A model generated the notes under the pieces. That model had not been told where the DNA came from. It searched no databases and saw only the letters and a list, made by a program, of their open reading frames with translations. Below are positions 37,788 through 48,704 of a DNA stretch of 64,000 bases, piece after piece. Numbering within the stretch: the first letter of the stretch is position 1; each line of letters starts with the position of its first letter. This stretch comes from Seison nebaliae (Eukaryota; Rotifera; Pararotatoria; Seisonacea; Seisonidae), in NCBI GenBank assembly GCA_023231475.1, contig JALJEE010002570.1:59488-123487 (forward strand), written 5' to 3'. The position numbers and the translations under genes are program-made.

Positions 37788-39679
37788 CTTCCGCTTCTCA
37801 TACTTCGCAATTTGACGAATTAATCAAGTAGAGTTATTTTTCCTCCTAGATTTTAACTGTTAGAAAGGATCGTATTCAAAGAGAACCAGAAAGGAAATGC
37901 AAAGAAGAACGATTAAGAATGTAATCAAATCAAAAAAGAAAAATAGAGAAAGAATTTGCTGGAGGAAAACTAATAAAAATTCTAATATATAAAAGATGAA
38001 AAGAGTGAAGAAAAACGGATTTAAGTATTCGTACACAATTCATTTACTTATCGGTCGGGAGAAAGGTGGAATAATAAGGAAAAGGATAGACAGGAAATAC
38101 ATAAGAAATTCCGATGCTGATTGTTGAATTGAATAATAAACTCTTTGAAGGTTGTGTAGTGCCAACGGCTTAATAAATAATAATAAATGACGTAAATGAT
38201 GACAAACATGATGAAAAATGACATTAACTAAATTGAAGAAAATGTCGTTCTTATCCGACAACTCTTAAACTTCCTTCAATTCTCCTTTTGAGAAAAGTTG
38301 AAGTCAAAACGATTACTTCTTGCAAGGTAAGGAAAAACTTTCAATTTTTTAAAGGTACTCATTCTCAAGATATTAAAAGTATAAGCAAATTTATATTATT
38401 TTATTGGATATTCATCGAATACTATTGAAAAGAAAATATTGATAACATAAACTTTTTTCGCTTTTATGAATCGGACTTCTATGAACAATTTCTTCAAATT
38501 TAATTCAATAGAATTCAAGAATTCAAAGAGAGAATTCCCAAAAAAAAAACAGTTTGAAAAAAAGATTTCGCTCTATTATTATCGTTCTTCAATTTCAAGG
38601 AAACCAAATTTTTTTATAAAATTTTCTTACTTTGATTTTTTTTAGCCATCACTTTTAATCGAATCATGACAATTTCCATTCTTCTTCACCAATTGGGGTT
38701 CCATATCTGCGTGCCACTTACAATTTGTTAGTACAATTTAGACTACTTGGAATTGTGATTTTGTCATATCCACAATGTCCATATGCATATCCGCACATTT
38801 GTACATTATTTCTATTTGTCCATTGTGTAATTTTACGTCAAATACTCCTACTTACTATTTCGGTGTGGAATCATTCCCACAGATGTAGACAATCAAAGAA
38901 ATTATATGTGTTGCTGGGCATTTTACACAATCACTTTCCAATTTCCTTCAACCTTTCCGTTCTACATCATGCATATAATTGAAGCAATATTAATTCCTTT
39001 GATCGTCCGAATAAGAATTATAGGAATATTTTGAAGAAAGTCTCATATTTGATTATTCGTTTTTTGAGAAAGTCAATAAAAAGTAATGAAATTGTTCGGA
39101 CATAATTTCGATTATGAAGAAAAGAAGTGGAAAAGAATAAAATCGAATTGTAGCTCCATCAAACGACTTGATGATTAATTAATACAATTTGACATTTTAC
39201 GATTTTTAGATGAATGACCAGAAGTCAATGTACGGTTTCGCTATGGAAACGAATTCGGACAATTATTTTATTTGATCATCAAACTCTAAGAGACGAATTC
39301 GCTTTCTTCTCATAAGAGAATCAAAAAGAATCCCTATTATTTACATTCTTTTATTTCGTTGTAATTTTATCCGAAGATCATGTTCGTTTGATAGAAGCTT
39401 TCACTTAATCAATATTTCCTTCTGATGGAAATGGAACTTAATCAAAATTTTACATTTAGTTGTAGAAACGATAACTTAACCAAAAATTTATAAACTTGAA
39501 CTTAAAAATTAATCAAAAATAGATTAATTTGATTAAACGAAATATAAAGGACTTGTTCTATAAATATGAATGGGGAAAAAAAGAAGAAAAGTAATTCAAA
39601 TAGAAAGATTCTCGATTAATAATATATTTTGAGAAAAGGAAGAAACATAGAAAGTAATTAATTGATTCTCCCAAGAAAC
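37788..39679. other. intergenic region upstream of KIF19
   Basis: About 1.9 kb between divergent genes (KIF19 on minus, unknown on plus). No coding feature I can support. The open frame at 38725-38982 lacks an ATG and family features. The region should hold two promoters. Confidence 0.45.
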
Positions 39680-40972
39680 ATGTCAAAAAGATTCATTAAT
39701 AAATTGAAACTCCGTTTTGACCATCGTGCACGAAATAATAATAAGAATTATGCGGAAAGAAATGAATATGAAATTCCAGGTAACGAAATAAAATATGCAC
39801 AAGAAACTGCTATTAATGATAAATCGATACCATCATTATCATCGTCTTCAACGACGTCATTGTCCACCCCATCATCGACATCATCGACATCATCGACTTC
39901 TATTTCGCCATATATGATGATTAGCAGGAATGAGAGCAAGAATAATTGTCAAACGAATGGTTCATTGAGAAAAAAAGAGGAGGCTCCTGTTTTTAGTTAC
40001 CATAGAAATGATGTGGACGAAACTGATAATAATATCTTGAACGATTTCAAATTACAAACACAACAGCGAGTATGTCGTTTACGCAATCGCTTCCGCCGCA
40101 GTCTTCGATTGAATCGTGAACATCGTCATGAACTTTCTTTGCTCAATTCCTACTTTGACATGTGGTTACGAGAGAATACGAGTTGCTCCTCCGATGTATT
40201 AAATGGATTTTGTGAAAGAATTGAGTATTCGATTGATTATATTTTATCGCAAAACACGGCAAATTACAGAGGAAATGGTAATTCGACATCACACAATTCA
40301 AGAAAAACAACTTCCCACACTCCAATCCATAACTTTTACCACCAAAACAATCAAATCGATAAATGGGGAACTAATGAGAATATAGAACAAAACAACATGA
40401 CAACAACATTGCAAAGAAAGAAACTCGCATTGTTACAAAAAGAGAATTCTGAAATTGAAAGATTAACGTATGCGGCTTATGGAATGGATGCAACCAAATC
40501 GACACAACTTATCAACACAACAAATCGATATGAACCGTTCAAGAATCAATTAAGAAAAAACACCTCCAGAACATATCGATCAAAAAGTGCAACAACGTCA
40601 ACAAAGTCATATATCAGTTCGTTGAAAGGTGAAAACAACACAATATACGATGCTATTTTCGAGAACTCGATAGAGTTGGAGAATTATTGTCCAAATTCAC
40701 AAATGATAAATCGATTAAGCGACTCGATCGATATTAATTGGTTTGATGCAAAACAGAAATACGATATGATTCAAGAACCATCGTACAACTATTGGAATTC
40801 ATCGGACTCACTTCACGTCTACAGTCGAATCGAAGATGATGATATTTACGAATTTTACAATCAATTAACAAGATCAAGAAAAATTAAATTTACTAATGAA
40901 AATATTCTAATGAACTTAAATGTTTCAACGAACGATTGGAATAAGAGTGTGCAGAAAATGACATTTATTTGA
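39680..40972 (+). CDS. unknown basic, low-complexity protein
   Basis: Single exon, 430 residues from the ATG at 39680 (MSKRFINKLKLRFDHRARNN). A Ser/Thr-rich tract follows (about residues 53-85). The only segment that looks folded is about residues 128-190: QQRVCRLRNRFRRSLRLNRE followed by LSLLNSYFDMWLRE and FCERIEYSIDYIL. It looks like two or three amphipathic helices with a strongly basic face. The remainder is Asn/Thr/Ser-rich. No signal peptide or membrane helix. I do not recognise the family; codon pattern and length support a real gene. The LHFPL gene follows on the same strand. Confidence 0.65.
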   Translation: MSKRFINKLKLRFDHRARNNNKNYAERNEYEIPGNEIKYAQETAINDKSIPSLSSSSTTSLSTPSSTSSTSSTSISPYMMISRNESKNNCQTNGSLRKKEEAPVFSYHRNDVDETDNNILNDFKLQTQQRVCRLRNRFRRSLRLNREHRHELSLLNSYFDMWLRENTSCSSDVLNGFCERIEYSIDYILSQNTANYRGNGNSTSHNSRKTTSHTPIHNFYHQNNQIDKWGTNENIEQNNMTTTLQRKKLALLQKENSEIERLTYAAYGMDATKSTQLINTTNRYEPFKNQLRKNTSRTYRSKSATTSTKSYISSLKGENNTIYDAIFENSIELENYCPNSQMINRLSDSIDINWFDAKQKYDMIQEPSYNYWNSSDSLHVYSRIEDDDIYEFYNQLTRSRKIKFTNENILMNLNVSTNDWNKSVQKMTFI

Positions 40973-41584
40973 ATGAACTATTTAATTCAAAGACTTTTTT
41001 TTATGTTTCATTAAATTTTTTTTATTTGATATTAATTTTTATCGATTCATTAACCGTTTGGACTAATAAAAAATTTTAAAAAAGAACTTCATTTCAACTT
41101 CTTCAACAAATCTGAATCACAATGTTATTTGAGCAACATAGAATACTGTCAAGTGACAATTGGTGAATAGTGTCTGTATGTTGAAAGAGTATTAAAGAAA
41201 TCGTTCATCGTAACAAACATAATTCACTTAAGATTAGATGTTCTCCGCCATTATGTTATCAAACGTTATTCGATAAATGAAGAAAAAATTTTGAAATCTT
41301 CCTCATTCCCTTCTCCACCTTCCTTCACGATAAGAGCGACGAAAATAAAATTTTAATAAGCAAAGGAGACACAAAAGGAAGTGAATAGATGGATAAAAGT
41401 GCAAGGATTCATGACCGAATCTCTACATATAATCCTAATCTTCCTCTTCTTATCAACTTTCATTCTTTCTTTTCAATATTGTTTATTAATTGATTCTACT
41501 TCAATTTAGTTTTCTTCCTTTATTTGTTAAAGTTTTTTTCCCACCCAAATAAATAATCTTTTTACTTAATGAAATTATCTCAAT
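40973..41584. other. intergenic, probable LHFPL promoter
   Basis: 612 bp between two plus-strand genes. AT-rich with pyrimidine tracts close to 41470-41560. No coding feature seen. Confidence 0.4.
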
Positions 41585-42535
41585 ATGTCACGTTATGAGA
41601 ATTTAAACATTCACGATATACTCAATTCGGATGCTAAATATACCAATCTGTTAGAGACATCAAAGCAACGTAGTAATTTCGAAGTATTCTCAGCAATTAC
41701 AGCTCTCTTATTCCTGTTCGGTTTGATTGCATTTCTTCTCTTGATCTTCGTCGTTTTGGATCAACCACAATGGATAGTCTCCGATCAATCGTCACAAGCA
41801 ATTCCTTATAATAATGGCTTTATGGGATTATTTCGACGATGTATTGCCGAATTACCAGATGATGTGATGTATTGTGTGGGGAAGTGGTGGGAAATCAATT
41901 CAGTCAGTTCAACTCCATTTCGAATTGCTGCTGTTTTCATGGAATTGGCTTGCTGTTTTACCATTTTAGCAATTTTAGTATTCTTATTACTTCTCTGCAT
42001 CAAAATGACAATCGTTTTCTCCATAATAACCATTCTCTTATTTCTCGCATTTATTTCGGCATTCATCTCAATTGTCGTCTATCCAGCTGGATGGTATCAT
42101 CCTCATGTGAAATTAATTTGTGGAGATAATGCGTCACCTTATCGACTGGGCTCTTGTTCACTTGGATGGACTTATATAATTGCAATTATTCTCACTCTAA
42201 TCGCTCTATTATTAACAACATTATCGATGTTACTCGCATCAGCAATGTATCGATCAATAAGATATCAACAAAGAGAAGCTCGACATCTCTGGATGCATTC
42301 GTCAATTTATAAATTTATGCAACGAAATCGATTGAAAAAACATCGGAAAAACGTACCAAAACGAAACGGTTTCTTCAACTTTGTCTACAAATTTCATTTT
42401 TTAACTTATTCAGATTTAAATATCAATTATCGAGTGGAGAATTTAATGGCAGATAATGCTATGCCAAATGCACAGCCACAAGTAGCTCCAATGGGAAATA
42501 ATGCGATTGCTGTGACACAAGAAACGAAAATCTAA
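41585..42535 (+). CDS. LHFPL: LHFPL-family tetraspan membrane protein
   Basis: Two exons: 41585-42368 and 42414-42535, 301 residues. Four hydrophobic helices: FEVFSAITALLFLFGLIAFL, FMELACCFTILAILVFLLLL, TIVFSIITILLFLAFISAFI and WTYIIAIILTLIALLLTTLS. The extracellular loop has a WG-like start (VGKWWEI) and the family signature YPAGWYHPHVKLICGDNASP followed by YRLGSCSLGWTYIIAI, close to the YPxGW...CG...YxLGxCxxGWAY of LHFPL proteins. Vertebrate members partner with mechanotransduction channels (LHFPL5) and GABA-A receptors (LHFPL4). Which subgroup this is cannot be told by eye. The 45-bp intron is a stop-free multiple of three and would otherwise be read as coding. Only 54 bp separate its stop from the stop of tectonic on the opposite strand. 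Confidence 0.87.
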   Translation: MSRYENLNIHDILNSDAKYTNLLETSKQRSNFEVFSAITALLFLFGLIAFLLLIFVVLDQPQWIVSDQSSQAIPYNNGFMGLFRRCIAELPDDVMYCVGKWWEINSVSSTPFRIAAVFMELACCFTILAILVFLLLLCIKMTIVFSIITILLFLAFISAFISIVVYPAGWYHPHVKLICGDNASPYRLGSCSLGWTYIIAIILTLIALLLTTLSMLLASAMYRSIRYQQREARHLWMHSSIYKFMQRNRLKKHRKNVPKRNGFFNFVYKFHFLTYSDLNINYRVENLMADNAMPNAQPQVAPMGNNAIAVTQETKI

Positions 42536-42589
42536 TGGGAAACTCTATAGGTAACGATGATGAGTATCTGAAGAATTTTTGAAAATTTT

Positions 42590-44689
42590 CTAAATTTTTT
42601 TTATTATAAAAAATGTTAATAAAATTATCGAATAATTTTTCCTTAACATATTTCCCGAATTTTTTATAAAAAATCCAAAACTATTAAATATGCGATGCCA
42701 TCGAGATCTGGTTCTCCGTTTCGGATAGAAGGGATGTAAGAAGTCTGAAGAGAATTCCATTGAAGCGGCTTGGAAATTATCAGAACTCTTAATATTTCGC
42801 CCATCGAATGGACTCACTTCCGTCATATCTAAATATGTGACGGTGATATACACTTGAATATAACAAACGAATGGTGATGGATAATCGTCGTCACATACAA
42901 CTCGTACACTCGAATAATCTTTTCTCCATTTGGCTGAAACGTAAACAATCTTGCCTCGCAATTGAAAAATTTTTCCAACTTGGACATAAGCCAAAAATAA
43001 ATTGACATGTTGATTGAAAGAAGAACACATCAAATTTTTTTTGCCTAACTCACTGAACCATAATTGTTTACCTTCGAATTCTGGATATTGTTCTTCCAAC
43101 CAACTAATTGAGAACCAATCCACTGAATTATTTTTTATAGCATTTGGTGATGCGGCGAACTGATTATTAAATGGTAAAAGAAAATCCATTACTTCATAAA
43201 CCATCGTTTGTAGAATGTTGCAATTAAGTGACTTGTTTGCAAAGAACATTTTGAATCCAATGATCTGATTCATCCGAAAATGAAAATCGATATTCATAGT
43301 GGAATTTTCATCTTCATCCGCCTCGACGACTGTTGGATTCATCACTTTCCATCTGTTATTTCGATAAATCTCTGATTCATCAGATGTATGACGACGATAT
43401 CTCGATTCATCTTCATCGTATTCTGTTTGTTCTGTCTGCTCTCTAACATATACCCATCTTGGATAAGTTTCATTAAACGATATCTCATATGAACTCTCAT
43501 TTCTCGTATCGTTTAATGACGAGACTGTTCCAATTAATATTTTGTCATTAAGTCGATAAGTCGAACTACCATAGCCTGGACGATAATAATCTCGATAATA
43601 TGCATCTTCTATATCGACGTTCAATTTATCATATGTAAGAAATGAATTACTTTTTAATTGAACCCATTCAACACTAAATCTTTGAATAACTTTATTATCA
43701 TCATCTTCTGGTGGATTCATTTCAGCAACTCTCTCAATTGTACTTCGTACAATTATCTCATCGATAGCCGTTTCATTTGGTCTTCTCAAAATATAAAATC
43801 TAATTTTCGTTTCTACTAAAGTTGCAACACACTCTTCATATTTTTTCGGATAATTAATAATTGTTGGAGTTGTAGTTTCATTAAAAATTCTTTTATCTCT
43901 ATCTCGTTCACTCAATTCTTCATAATCGAAATATTTCCTTGGTTTAGTAATAATGACATAATCTTTGAAATCTGGTTCTAATTTCGTATTTCTACATGGA
44001 AATAATTGTTTCTTTTTATTACAACTTGTAACCATATTTCGACGATATTTGACGACGGCATTCAACAAACAATTACTTCCTGATTGACGAGGAATTTTGA
44101 AATATTTTATATATTTTCCACTTCTTAGAATGATGGGATCGTTTGAACGATAAGTAATTCGATGTCTCAGAAAATGAGTCGATGTACTACCCAAATCCTT
44201 AAGATTAATTACAGAATATTCATATCGTTGTGGAACGGATAAACGATTATGTGAATCAAACTGAACATATTTCACCGGTTTAGTTCGAATATTTGAACGA
44301 GAGACGCATAATATGGAAAATAATGATTGTTTTGTTGTCTCCAAATATGCTTCGCCATTCAAAGCGAATTTTATTCGTTTTTCATAACACATAAATTTGT
44401 ATGATGTCATATAATTCGTTCGACACTCGGAAAAAACGGCAAAATCATCTTTTGTGCACGTCTCGTCACAACAACAATTAGCATCACATTGTGTAGAGTG
44501 GAAATCACATCGACAATCAGATCGATCCAATCCAAGTAACAATAAATCGTTAGGTGTTAATTCAAGTTTTTCCATATATAAATCTACTTCATATTTATCC
44601 TCATTCAACAGTTTCTTTATGTTTATCGGTTCCTTATGACGATAAACACAAGACGAAAGATGGATTATAAAAAATAATAATTTTAACAT
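42590..44689 (-). CDS. TCTN: tectonic, ciliary transition-zone protein
   Basis: Single exon, 699 residues from the ATG at 44689, which gives an immediate signal peptide (MLKLLFFIIHLSSC). An upstream in-frame ATG at 44794 would bury that signal and is less likely. The hallmark cysteine module is present: DCRCDFHSTQCDANCCCDET followed by DFAVFSECR. Downstream, RYEYSV and CLLNAVVKYRR fit the tectonic beta-rich ectodomain. A hydrophobic C-terminal stretch (IILLTFFIIKK) may be a tail anchor, as in TCTN2/3. Tectonics belong to the MKS/B9 complex of the ciliary transition zone and affect Hedgehog signalling in vertebrates. The gene shares a short divergent promoter region with NDUFA9. Confidence 0.9.
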   Translation of the reverse strand: MLKLLFFIIHLSSCVYRHKEPINIKKLLNEDKYEVDLYMEKLELTPNDLLLLGLDRSDCRCDFHSTQCDANCCCDETCTKDDFAVFSECRTNYMTSYKFMCYEKRIKFALNGEAYLETTKQSLFSILCVSRSNIRTKPVKYVQFDSHNRLSVPQRYEYSVINLKDLGSTSTHFLRHRITYRSNDPIILRSGKYIKYFKIPRQSGSNCLLNAVVKYRRNMVTSCNKKKQLFPCRNTKLEPDFKDYVIITKPRKYFDYEELSERDRDKRIFNETTTPTIINYPKKYEECVATLVETKIRFYILRRPNETAIDEIIVRSTIERVAEMNPPEDDDNKVIQRFSVEWVQLKSNSFLTYDKLNVDIEDAYYRDYYRPGYGSSTYRLNDKILIGTVSSLNDTRNESSYEISFNETYPRWVYVREQTEQTEYDEDESRYRRHTSDESEIYRNNRWKVMNPTVVEADEDENSTMNIDFHFRMNQIIGFKMFFANKSLNCNILQTMVYEVMDFLLPFNNQFAASPNAIKNNSVDWFSISWLEEQYPEFEGKQLWFSELGKKNLMCSSFNQHVNLFLAYVQVGKIFQLRGKIVYVSAKWRKDYSSVRVVCDDDYPSPFVCYIQVYITVTYLDMTEVSPFDGRNIKSSDNFQAASMEFSSDFLHPFYPKRRTRSRWHRIFNSFGFFIKNSGNMLRKNYSIILLTFFIIKKI

Positions 44690-44926
44690 TTTTAAAAACA
44701 GAATTATCTCCAAACTTTCGTATTGGAGATGAGCCAAAATATTCGTGGTCAAGTATTCAAATACATTTCCATCTTTTTTCATTTTTATCTTCATTTGAAT
44801 GATAATCGATAAAAATTGAATTTGATTAAAAGGCGTTGTTTAAATTTATTTATTAAAGGCTTTTATTTTTATTAAATTTCGATTATCATAAAATAAATCT
44901 AATTCAGCAATTTTCTTGTAGGGAAG
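44690..44926. promoter_or_regulatory. compact bidirectional promoter, tectonic / NDUFA9
   Basis: The two start codons face away from each other across 237 bp. This interval must contain both transcription starts unless an exon lies further away. No specific motif assigned. Confidence 0.5.
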
Positions 44927-46522
44927 ATGGCTATGGTTTCTTTGAAAACATTTCACAAATCACTCGGTTAAATTTTCAATTGGAGAGAAAAGATATTTTT
45001 ATTTTAATTTTGTAGTAAGAAATGTTCCATCATTATTTTCCCCATCAGCATCCTTCACCAATTTAGCTTCATATGAAAGTGGTGAAGGTGGAAGATCATC
45101 ATTTAATGGTCGTGTCGCTACCGTTTTTGGTGCGACTGGATTTGCTGGAAAATATATCGTCAGTCGATTATGTTATTATTAATTTAAATATTTAAATTAT
45201 TATTAATTTAAATAAATCCAGTGAAAAAGGGAACACAAGTGATAATTCCATATCGTGGAAATCCAGAAGATGTTCGCAATTTACGACCACCAAGTGATTT
45301 GGGTCAAATCATATTTCTCGTCAGTATTTTCTCTTTTTTTCTCAAATTAGTCAATTCGATCGTCATTTAAAGCCGTTTCATTTGGAAGATGAAGAAAGTA
45401 TTTATTATGCAATGAAATATTCGAATGTTTGTATCAATCTTATTGGTCGTGAATGGGAAACGAGAAATTTCGGTTTTACTTCAGTCAATGAATTTGGTGC
45501 TGGTCGCATTGCACAATTAGCGAGAGAAGCGAATGTCGATCGATTAATTCACTTCTCACATTTGAATGCATCACTCAAACCGCAACGAGCAATCTACCAA
45601 TATTATCGTTCTCGCGGATCCAATTATTTAATTTCGAAAGTTTTTTTCTCTTTTTTATTAAACAAAAAAATCAATTTTTTAACAAATCAATTTTTTAAAT
45701 TAAACAGAAAAAAGGAGAAATATTGGTAAAGGACAAATTTCCCGATGCTACCATTTTCAAACCGGCAGATATATTCGGAGATGATGATCATTTCATTCGA
45801 TATTATTGTCAGACACATTGGAGACGAGTTCACAATGATCTGCCTCTATACAAATTGGGAATGGATACAGTTAAACAACCGATCTTCATACGAAATGTTT
45901 GTGATATGATTGATTATGCTCTCGATCATCCAGAAACGAAAGGAGAATCATTCGCTTTAGTCGGGTTTGTTATTTTAATTATAATATATTAATATATTTC
46001 TTATTTTAATTATATTTCAAAATAATAATAATAACAACAACAACAATCATTTTAGACCTGAACGATTCTTATTAAATGAAATCGTTCGATATATGTGGGA
46101 AGGAACATATCGTCATACTTATGGAAGTATTAGAAATTTGGATCCTTATATTCTGTTAGTTTCATTCTTCAATTTTATATTTAATAATTTTTAAAATAGA
46201 TTGAAAGTTTATCTTCATTCGTGGATGCCACATATTAAAGAATTCAACATCGACAAATTAGAACGAGTTAGAAATTAATTCGATTTTTTTTTCAACTACT
46301 TTTTTAAATTTCTTTCCCTTCAAGGAATTTCATAATGATGAAAATGTAGATTATTTGAGAACACCGATGGATTGTGGAATTGAAATGACGAAATTATATA
46401 GTGTCTTCGACTGGTTAATTCGACCGTTCATTGCTAATTCATATTATTCGAGGAAATTAAATGAAATTCCACCTCCGGCACCATTGGAACCAATTAGTAC
46501 ACATCAGCTACTCAAATATTAA
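44927..46522 (+). CDS. NDUFA9: NADH dehydrogenase subunit NDUFA9, complex I
   Basis: Eight exons: 44927-44966, 45016-45171, 45222-45319, 45373-45639, 45708-45964, 46056-46154, 46200-46266 and 46325-46522, total 1182 nt, 393 residues. The basic N terminus (MAMVSLKTFHKSLVRN) fits a mitochondrial presequence. The extended short-chain dehydrogenase fold shows the Rossmann motif VATVFGATGFAGKYIVSRL, then GTQVIIPYRGN, NVCINLIGREWETRNF, FSHLNAS and FKPADIFGDDDHF, all close to NDUFA9. It is an accessory subunit of the complex I peripheral arm, binds NADPH and stabilises the Q-module junction. It is convergent with the pseudouridine synthase gene, 77 bp between stops. Confidence 0.94.
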
Positions 46523-46599
46523 TGTTGTAGAAGAAAAATATAAATTTTTTTTTGAAGAATTTATTATAATGTTTGAAAGAAATAATAATGATTTTCAAT

Positions 46600-47885
46600 T
46601 TATTTATTTGACAAATCGAGTGAGATGATTGGAATTTTCAAATCAAATCGTTCCATTAAGTCTGTTGAGAAAGAGGACGTTTCCAAATGTTTGAGAAAAT
46701 GAAAATTTTGAAAAGGTTCAATTGTGCCTCTAATGGATTCGTTCGTGTCTTTCCTTAAACTTAAACCGAAACAATATAACATCAAATAATTATTATTACT
46801 ACACAATTTCTTTAAAATTTTAGACGATCTCTAAAAATTTGATAAAAAGTTTGGATAATATTAGTTAGAATTTTTTAATTGAATTAACTGAGTCATTAAA
46901 ACGATCATTGAATTGAATTTTCCTTGGAGAAGTTTCGTTATTCTCTTGTCGATTGACGAGATGTGAATAAAATTTATCTCCAATAATTGGCATCAATTGA
47001 TTGTGGGCGAAATAAAGTTGAATTGAATTCCAAATAGATGACGAAGTTTTTAAGTGAATTAATGAAACATTCAAATCACGATTGACATCTAATGTTTTCC
47101 ATTTAATGTATGAAGATAAAATAATTTTTTGTTTTCTTTTCGATTTTGTTGTATGAACTTTCTCAATAATTTGACTCTGATAATGACGAAGAAAGATGAA
47201 ATGTTAATTGATGAATTTTAATTTCTAACTATAAATTTTCTATTTTGATAATTATATCTAGTTTGAAAGAAGATTTTTTCTCCGATCCAATTACTAATCG
47301 ACTCCTCATTTATTCCTTCAGTGACAACTCTTTTTGAAGAAATTTCAGAAATAAGAAAAATGGAAAAAGAATGAGAAACATATAATTCTGATAAGGAGTA
47401 AATTTCGTCCGATAATCTCTTTCCATTAAACGTTTATATTTATTCCAATAATCAGAGTTGTTTGTATAAATGACAATTCCTTCGGAAAAACTATTTGGAT
47501 AAAAGAAGAAAATTATGAAGAAAAATATTGAAACTTATCAGGTGCAAAAATTGGATAGATTTCTCTCCATTGTAATGAATCTCGAATTTCACTCATTTTA
47601 TTTTGAAGAAAAATTTTATTATGTACATCCTCTTCTACTTTTCCTTCTTTCACATTAACCGCCTTCTTCGACAAATAACTAAAATTGGGAACTGAAATCA
47701 AAAAAATTTTTTAGAGATTTCAAAATTTTAAATTTTCAACATTTTATTTGAATATTCTCCGATTTTTCGAAAACAACAAAATTATCATCTTTCCATATAA
47801 GATTTTTATTTAGAAGTGGAACAACATTCTCGTAAGAAAGAAATTTCTTTTTAAAAATATTTCGACGAATTGATGAAAATAACAT
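46600..47885 (-). CDS. RluA-type pseudouridine synthase homologue, degenerate
   Basis: Six exons: 47741-47885, 47535-47691, 47380-47490, 47230-47329, 46889-47176 and 46600-46830, total 1032 nt, 343 residues. The start (MLFSSIRRNIFKKKF) looks mitochondrial. Then LIWKDDNFVVFEKS matches the first strand of the RluA catalytic domain (ILYEDDxxLxxxKP). FAPDNFSEGIVIYT aligns with the HRLDxxTSGxxxL loop, SIWNSIQLYFAHNQLMPIIG followed by DKFYS with the TGRxHQIRxHxxxxGxPIxGDxxY motif, and LMLYCFGLSL with the terminal LHAxxLxF. The closest vertebrate resemblance is RPUSD3/RPUSD4, which act on mitochondrial rRNA and mRNA. The catalytic Asp position is kept (about D100), but Arg and Leu of RLD are Ala and Pro. 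Activity is therefore doubtful. Confidence 0.72.
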
Positions 47886-48074
47886 GTTCTATATAAATTG
47901 AAAAAAAATAAAATAAAATTTACAAAAAAATAAGAAATAATTTAATTTAAATTCGATTTAAAATAATTTTTTGAACAGGAATTAAAATAGTTCCATTCTT
48001 CATCGTTAAAAAGATAATAGTTTAAATTGATTCCCTCAATTATATGATATGTGAATTAAAATGAGAGTTGGTCA
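47886..48074. other. short gap, pseudouridine synthase promoter and TAF9 3' end
   Basis: Compact 189-bp gap, AT-rich, between two minus-strand genes. It must serve as the terminator region of TAF9 and promoter of the downstream gene. Confidence 0.4.
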
Positions 48075-48704
48075 CTATGATTCACTATTCAATTCGGCAT
48101 CGAAAATTTCGTCATCTTTTGCACTAGATTGACCATAATTACTATTTCCCGTGTTACTCGTCTTTTGAGTAGGAGGGATGATGTTGGTCGTGGTTTTTAG
48201 AGGAATATTGACATGAGAATCTTTCTCTTCTAATTCATCTTTTAATGTAAATTTTGGATATAGTTGTAATGTGGTAAATGATGGTAATCGATGATTCATA
48301 TTGACTAATGATTGTATCGGTTGTTGATGTCGATTATATTTTAATGATGTTAAAGTTTTCGTTTTCATGGAAGGATTCGTTTCATTCATCTCCAACTGAT
48401 CTGCTCTCAATTGAATGGCAACATTAATAATTTCTTCATTCGATGATCGATTCGAATTCTTATTCTTCGTATTCTCACAACTATTCCGATAATCAGATAT
48501 TCGACGAGAATGTCTTGCTATATCGGTGATGAATGTCGATGTATAATCGAGTAATTGACCGATCACTCCTGGTGAATAATCAATAATATGTTGCTCTTCC
48601 AATAATTGTTTGATAATTCGAATCGGTTGTGGAACTATTTCATCCTCAATAGCTTCCGTTGACGATGCCGTTACAACATCTTTCATTGGTCGTTTTCTGC
48701 TCAT
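48075..48704 (-). CDS. TAF9: transcription initiation factor TFIID subunit 9
   Basis: Single exon, 209 residues. The histone-fold domain spans about residues 27-115: IRIIKQLLEEQHIIDYSPGV, IGQLLDYTSTFITDIARHSR, then a loop and INVAIQLRADQ, which matches the DVRLAIQCRADQ helix of TAF9. Following it, PIQSLVNMNHRLPSF and LYPKFTLK correspond to the conserved region where TAF9 reads PLIKPYSGPRLP and CLTAPNYRLK. TAF9 pairs with TAF6 through the histone fold in TFIID and in SAGA. The loop between helices 2 and 3 is longer and Asn/Ser-rich here (about residues 66-92). The C-terminal tail is acidic. Confidence 0.92.
   Translation of the reverse strand: MSRKRPMKDVVTASSTEAIEDEIVPQPIRIIKQLLEEQHIIDYSPGVIGQLLDYTSTFITDIARHSRRISDYRNSCENTKNKNSNRSSNEEIINVAIQLRADQLEMNETNPSMKTKTLTSLKYNRHQQPIQSLVNMNHRLPSFTTLQLYPKFTLKDELEEKDSHVNIPLKTTTNIIPPTQKTSNTGNSNYGQSSAKDDEIFDAELNSES

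Noticed and set aside
38725-38982. 85-codon plus-strand frame upstream of the unknown gene at 39680
   Set aside because: No ATG at its beginning, no recognisable features and no splice links to neighbours.
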